Part shown: positions 61,980 to 64,000 of the stretch, one piece after another
Numbering within the stretch: position 1 is the stretch's first letter
How the letters are laid out: each line of letters begins with the position of its first letter
Assembly (NCBI RefSeq): GCF_003576645.1
Contig: NC_044930.1
Coordinates: 8,736,551-8,800,550 of the forward strand
DNA length: 64,000 nucleotides
Reading direction: 5' to 3'
Source of the DNA: Ipomoea triloba
Taxonomy: Eukaryota > Streptophyta > Magnoliopsida > Solanales > Convolvulaceae
Position numbers and translations under genes: made by a program
The notes under the pieces: generated by a model
Databases searched by the model: none
Seen by the model: the letters and a program-made list of their open reading frames with translations, nothing else
Told to the model about the DNA's origin: nothing

Positions 61980-62382
61980 GAGTTAATTCCATTTTGGTCC
62001 TAGATTTATAGGTGACAATCCACTTTTAGTCGTTTTTTATTAGAACACATCCACTTTTGAGCCTAGTATTATTGTGTCATGATCAATTTTGGTCCTTCAT
62101 CAACAAATCAGTTTAAATATCGTTAAATACAATTACATTTTGGTCTTCAATTATGAATGTTTTCAAAAAAAAATAAACATACAAAATAGTGTAGTTCAAC
62201 ATACTTTGTATAAAAAAGATTGAAATGTCTTTGTATTTAACGATATTTCAACGATTTTGTTGCTGGAGGACTAAAATTGGTCATGCCACAATAATAGTAA
62301 GACCAAATGAGGATGTTCTAATAAAAATGGACTAAAAGTGGATTGTCACCTATAAATCTATGACCAAAAATGGAATTAACTC
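61980..62382. mobile_element. MULE-type long-TIR MITE, copy 2, with 10-bp target duplication
   Basis: Begins gagttaattcc and ends ggaattaactc. Flanked by perfect direct repeats ctcaattaaa at 61970-61979 and 62383-62392. It is homologous along its length to 36913-37312. Confidence 0.85.
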
Positions 62383-62394
62383 CTCAATTAAACA

Positions 62395-62900
62395 TAAAAA
62401 GAATTTTAAAACTAAATAAAAATAATTATTATAATGAATTGTGTATTAAGTTAACTCATCAATTTCATACTGAAGTTGATATACCCCATCACACTATTTT
62501 AATCTACTTTCTCTGTCTCATTTTAACTGTCTTACTTTCCTTTTTAATTTGTCCCAAAATGTTGTCATCTTTTTAAAATTGAACATCACCATCATTCTAT
62601 TTTTCCAATTTACCCTTATAACTTTTACTTCTTTTATTACTTTTATTTTCAAAAGTGAAAAAGTAAATGGTATAATTGAAAAGTACATTACATTTACGTA
62701 ATTTCTTAATAAACGTGCAAAAAGTAAATAAAACAATCAATTCGGGGAGGAGGAAGTGTAATGCAACTGGATTGGCACAAGTATGCAAATAATTTAGGTG
62801 GAGCCTCAAGTCATAATACATCAATAGTCATCATCATTTGCTTAATTATTTGAGCTAGTGAGTTTTGTAGCTTTTCTTACCATATTATCTGGTAGTACCT
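62395..62900. repeat. Locally repeated segment, copy 3, interrupted by a Stowaway MITE
   Basis: The same shared phrases as copies 1 and 2 flank the insertion at 62507-62758 (ataccccatcacactatt before it, gcaactggattggcacaa after it). Confidence 0.75.
62507..62758. mobile_element. Stowaway-type (Tc1/mariner) MITE
   Basis: A TA dinucleotide flanks both sides. The left end ctttctctgtctcatttt and the right end ggggaggaggaagtg resemble the ctccctccgtcccatttt Stowaway terminus and its inverse. 252 bases, no coding capacity. The uninterrupted target is known from copies 1 and 2 of the host repeat. Confidence 0.75.
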
Positions 62901-64000
62901 CAAATAATTGTTTTTTAAGGAAAATTTGTAGTTTATACTTTATACCCTCACAAATATTATCATTTTTGTATATAAGTAATATACATCTTATTCTTAATTT
63001 AATATTATATTTATTAGTATAAGTATTATATTTCATATTAACCCAACTTTTTCTATAAATAAGGATTCGAAAGACGGTCTTATACAAGTTTTTATTTCAG
63101 AAAATATATGTGAATCATATAATTTTGAGAAATTTTTAATTTGATATGATTTGAAGATTGGATATAACTATGATGTGATAGTGTTCCAGTACATCCTTCC
63201 TAATTAATTCAAATGTTTATATTTAGTTTGAAGGTTATCCAAAATGATTAGATTTTTCCTATCTTCACCACTATAATTTGCACACTAAAACGCAATTGAA
63301 ATCTCGCCAAGATATCATCTTACATATAAGCCGGACTGTTCAACATACTAGCTAGGACTGTTCAGCATATTTCAATAGGGAATTAGAGGACTCATCTTTA
63401 ATTTTATCCCGATATTGTTCCTGTTTGATATTTATTGTAACTTGACACTTACGAATTTTAATATAGTTCAATTTTTTTTGTGTTTATAAATTATAATTAG
63501 GAGTTACCGATTCACTACTAAACACAAAATAGGAAAAAGAAAAGAGAAAAGAAACAACTAAATGATTTCATATGTGGTGGCATTATCTTAATAGTTAATG
63601 ACACTTTTAGTTCTGTTTAAGGATTAATTAATCATTATTAAATAAAACAAATTAATAAGGAAAATTGATGAAGTGGTCTTTTGAGTGAGTGGATGTGTAA
63701 GAAGATACCCTACGGATATCGTTCCCACAAGCATTGACGATAGGCGTAGAGTTTTAATGTTCTAAGCATAAGATACTAATGTTTCCCATGGAAATCTAGC
63801 CAAATCGAAGGGTTGATTTGGATACAAACACAATATCAAACAACACACTATAATGAAAACAAATGATAAGAAAGTGGAGGTAGATATGAACTAAAGGTAG
63901 GTCAAGATAGTGATCCCAAATTGGGGACCAATTCAAAAGATGATAGATGCCATATAACAATAGGGAAGCCTTTCTCAAGGTCATCACACACTCCTAGAAC
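62901..64000. other. AT-rich region at the window end
   Basis: No gene is recognised. From about 63690 the base composition becomes more balanced (ggatatcgttcccacaagc); this could be the edge of a retroelement or transcribed region continuing outside the window. Confidence 0.4.

Overview
The window is nuclear DNA from a eudicot. It is AT-rich, gene-poor and full of nested transposable elements, and its genes carry introns with plant-type GT-AG sites. The disease-resistance genes resemble the late-blight R1 class of CC-NB-ARC-LRR proteins, which is expanded in Solanales. That suggests an asterid, perhaps Convolvulaceae (for example Ipomoea); this assignment is an inference from gene type, not from a diagnostic marker. 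The sequence is a draft: it has a 416-base N gap (9138-9553) and three single-N joins (10307, 10494, 31373) flanked by identical sequence, which look like contig overlaps that were never merged.

Layout. 1-5.7 kb: AT-rich intergenic DNA with SINE and LTR-like debris. 5.7-7.35 kb (minus): an intact intronless E-class PPR gene, probably an organellar RNA-editing factor. 7.6-19.9 kb: intergenic DNA with MITEs, SINEs and tandem repeats, two copies of tRNA-Thr(CGT) in a duplicated segment, and a decayed inverted copy of the 3' end of the PPR gene (12.5-13.1 kb). 20.0-27.85 kb (plus): a complete phototropin gene (PHOT2 type). I could join 22 coding exons into one frame of 947 codons encoding LOV1, LOV2 and an AGC-VIII kinase. 

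27.9-53.9 kb (minus): a resistance-gene locus. In transcript order it has a CC exon (53.8 kb), an NB-ARC-LRR exon (41.2-39.0 kb), two CC exons (38.9-37.8 kb), a second NB-ARC-LRR exon (34.3-32.0 kb) and short tail exons (31.8-31.5 kb). Every splice site I could place is in phase 0. The first NB-ARC-LRR exon is separated from the next CC exon by only an 89-base intron-like spacer, so the two units could form one fused double-NLR transcript. A 4.8-kb Copia retrotransposon with 156-bp LTRs, MULE-type MITEs, SINEs and a LINE relic sit in the large introns. 

53.9-64 kb: no intact gene. It holds a small Helitron with both termini, further Helitron-like 5' ends, a broken ALKBH9/10-like gene fragment, tandem repeats, a LINE tail, a Stowaway MITE and other MITEs.

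The genes do not form a pathway. PHOT2 is a blue-light receptor kinase, the PPR protein should act in organelle RNA processing, and the NLRs are immune receptors. The most interesting feature is the exon organisation of the NLR locus.
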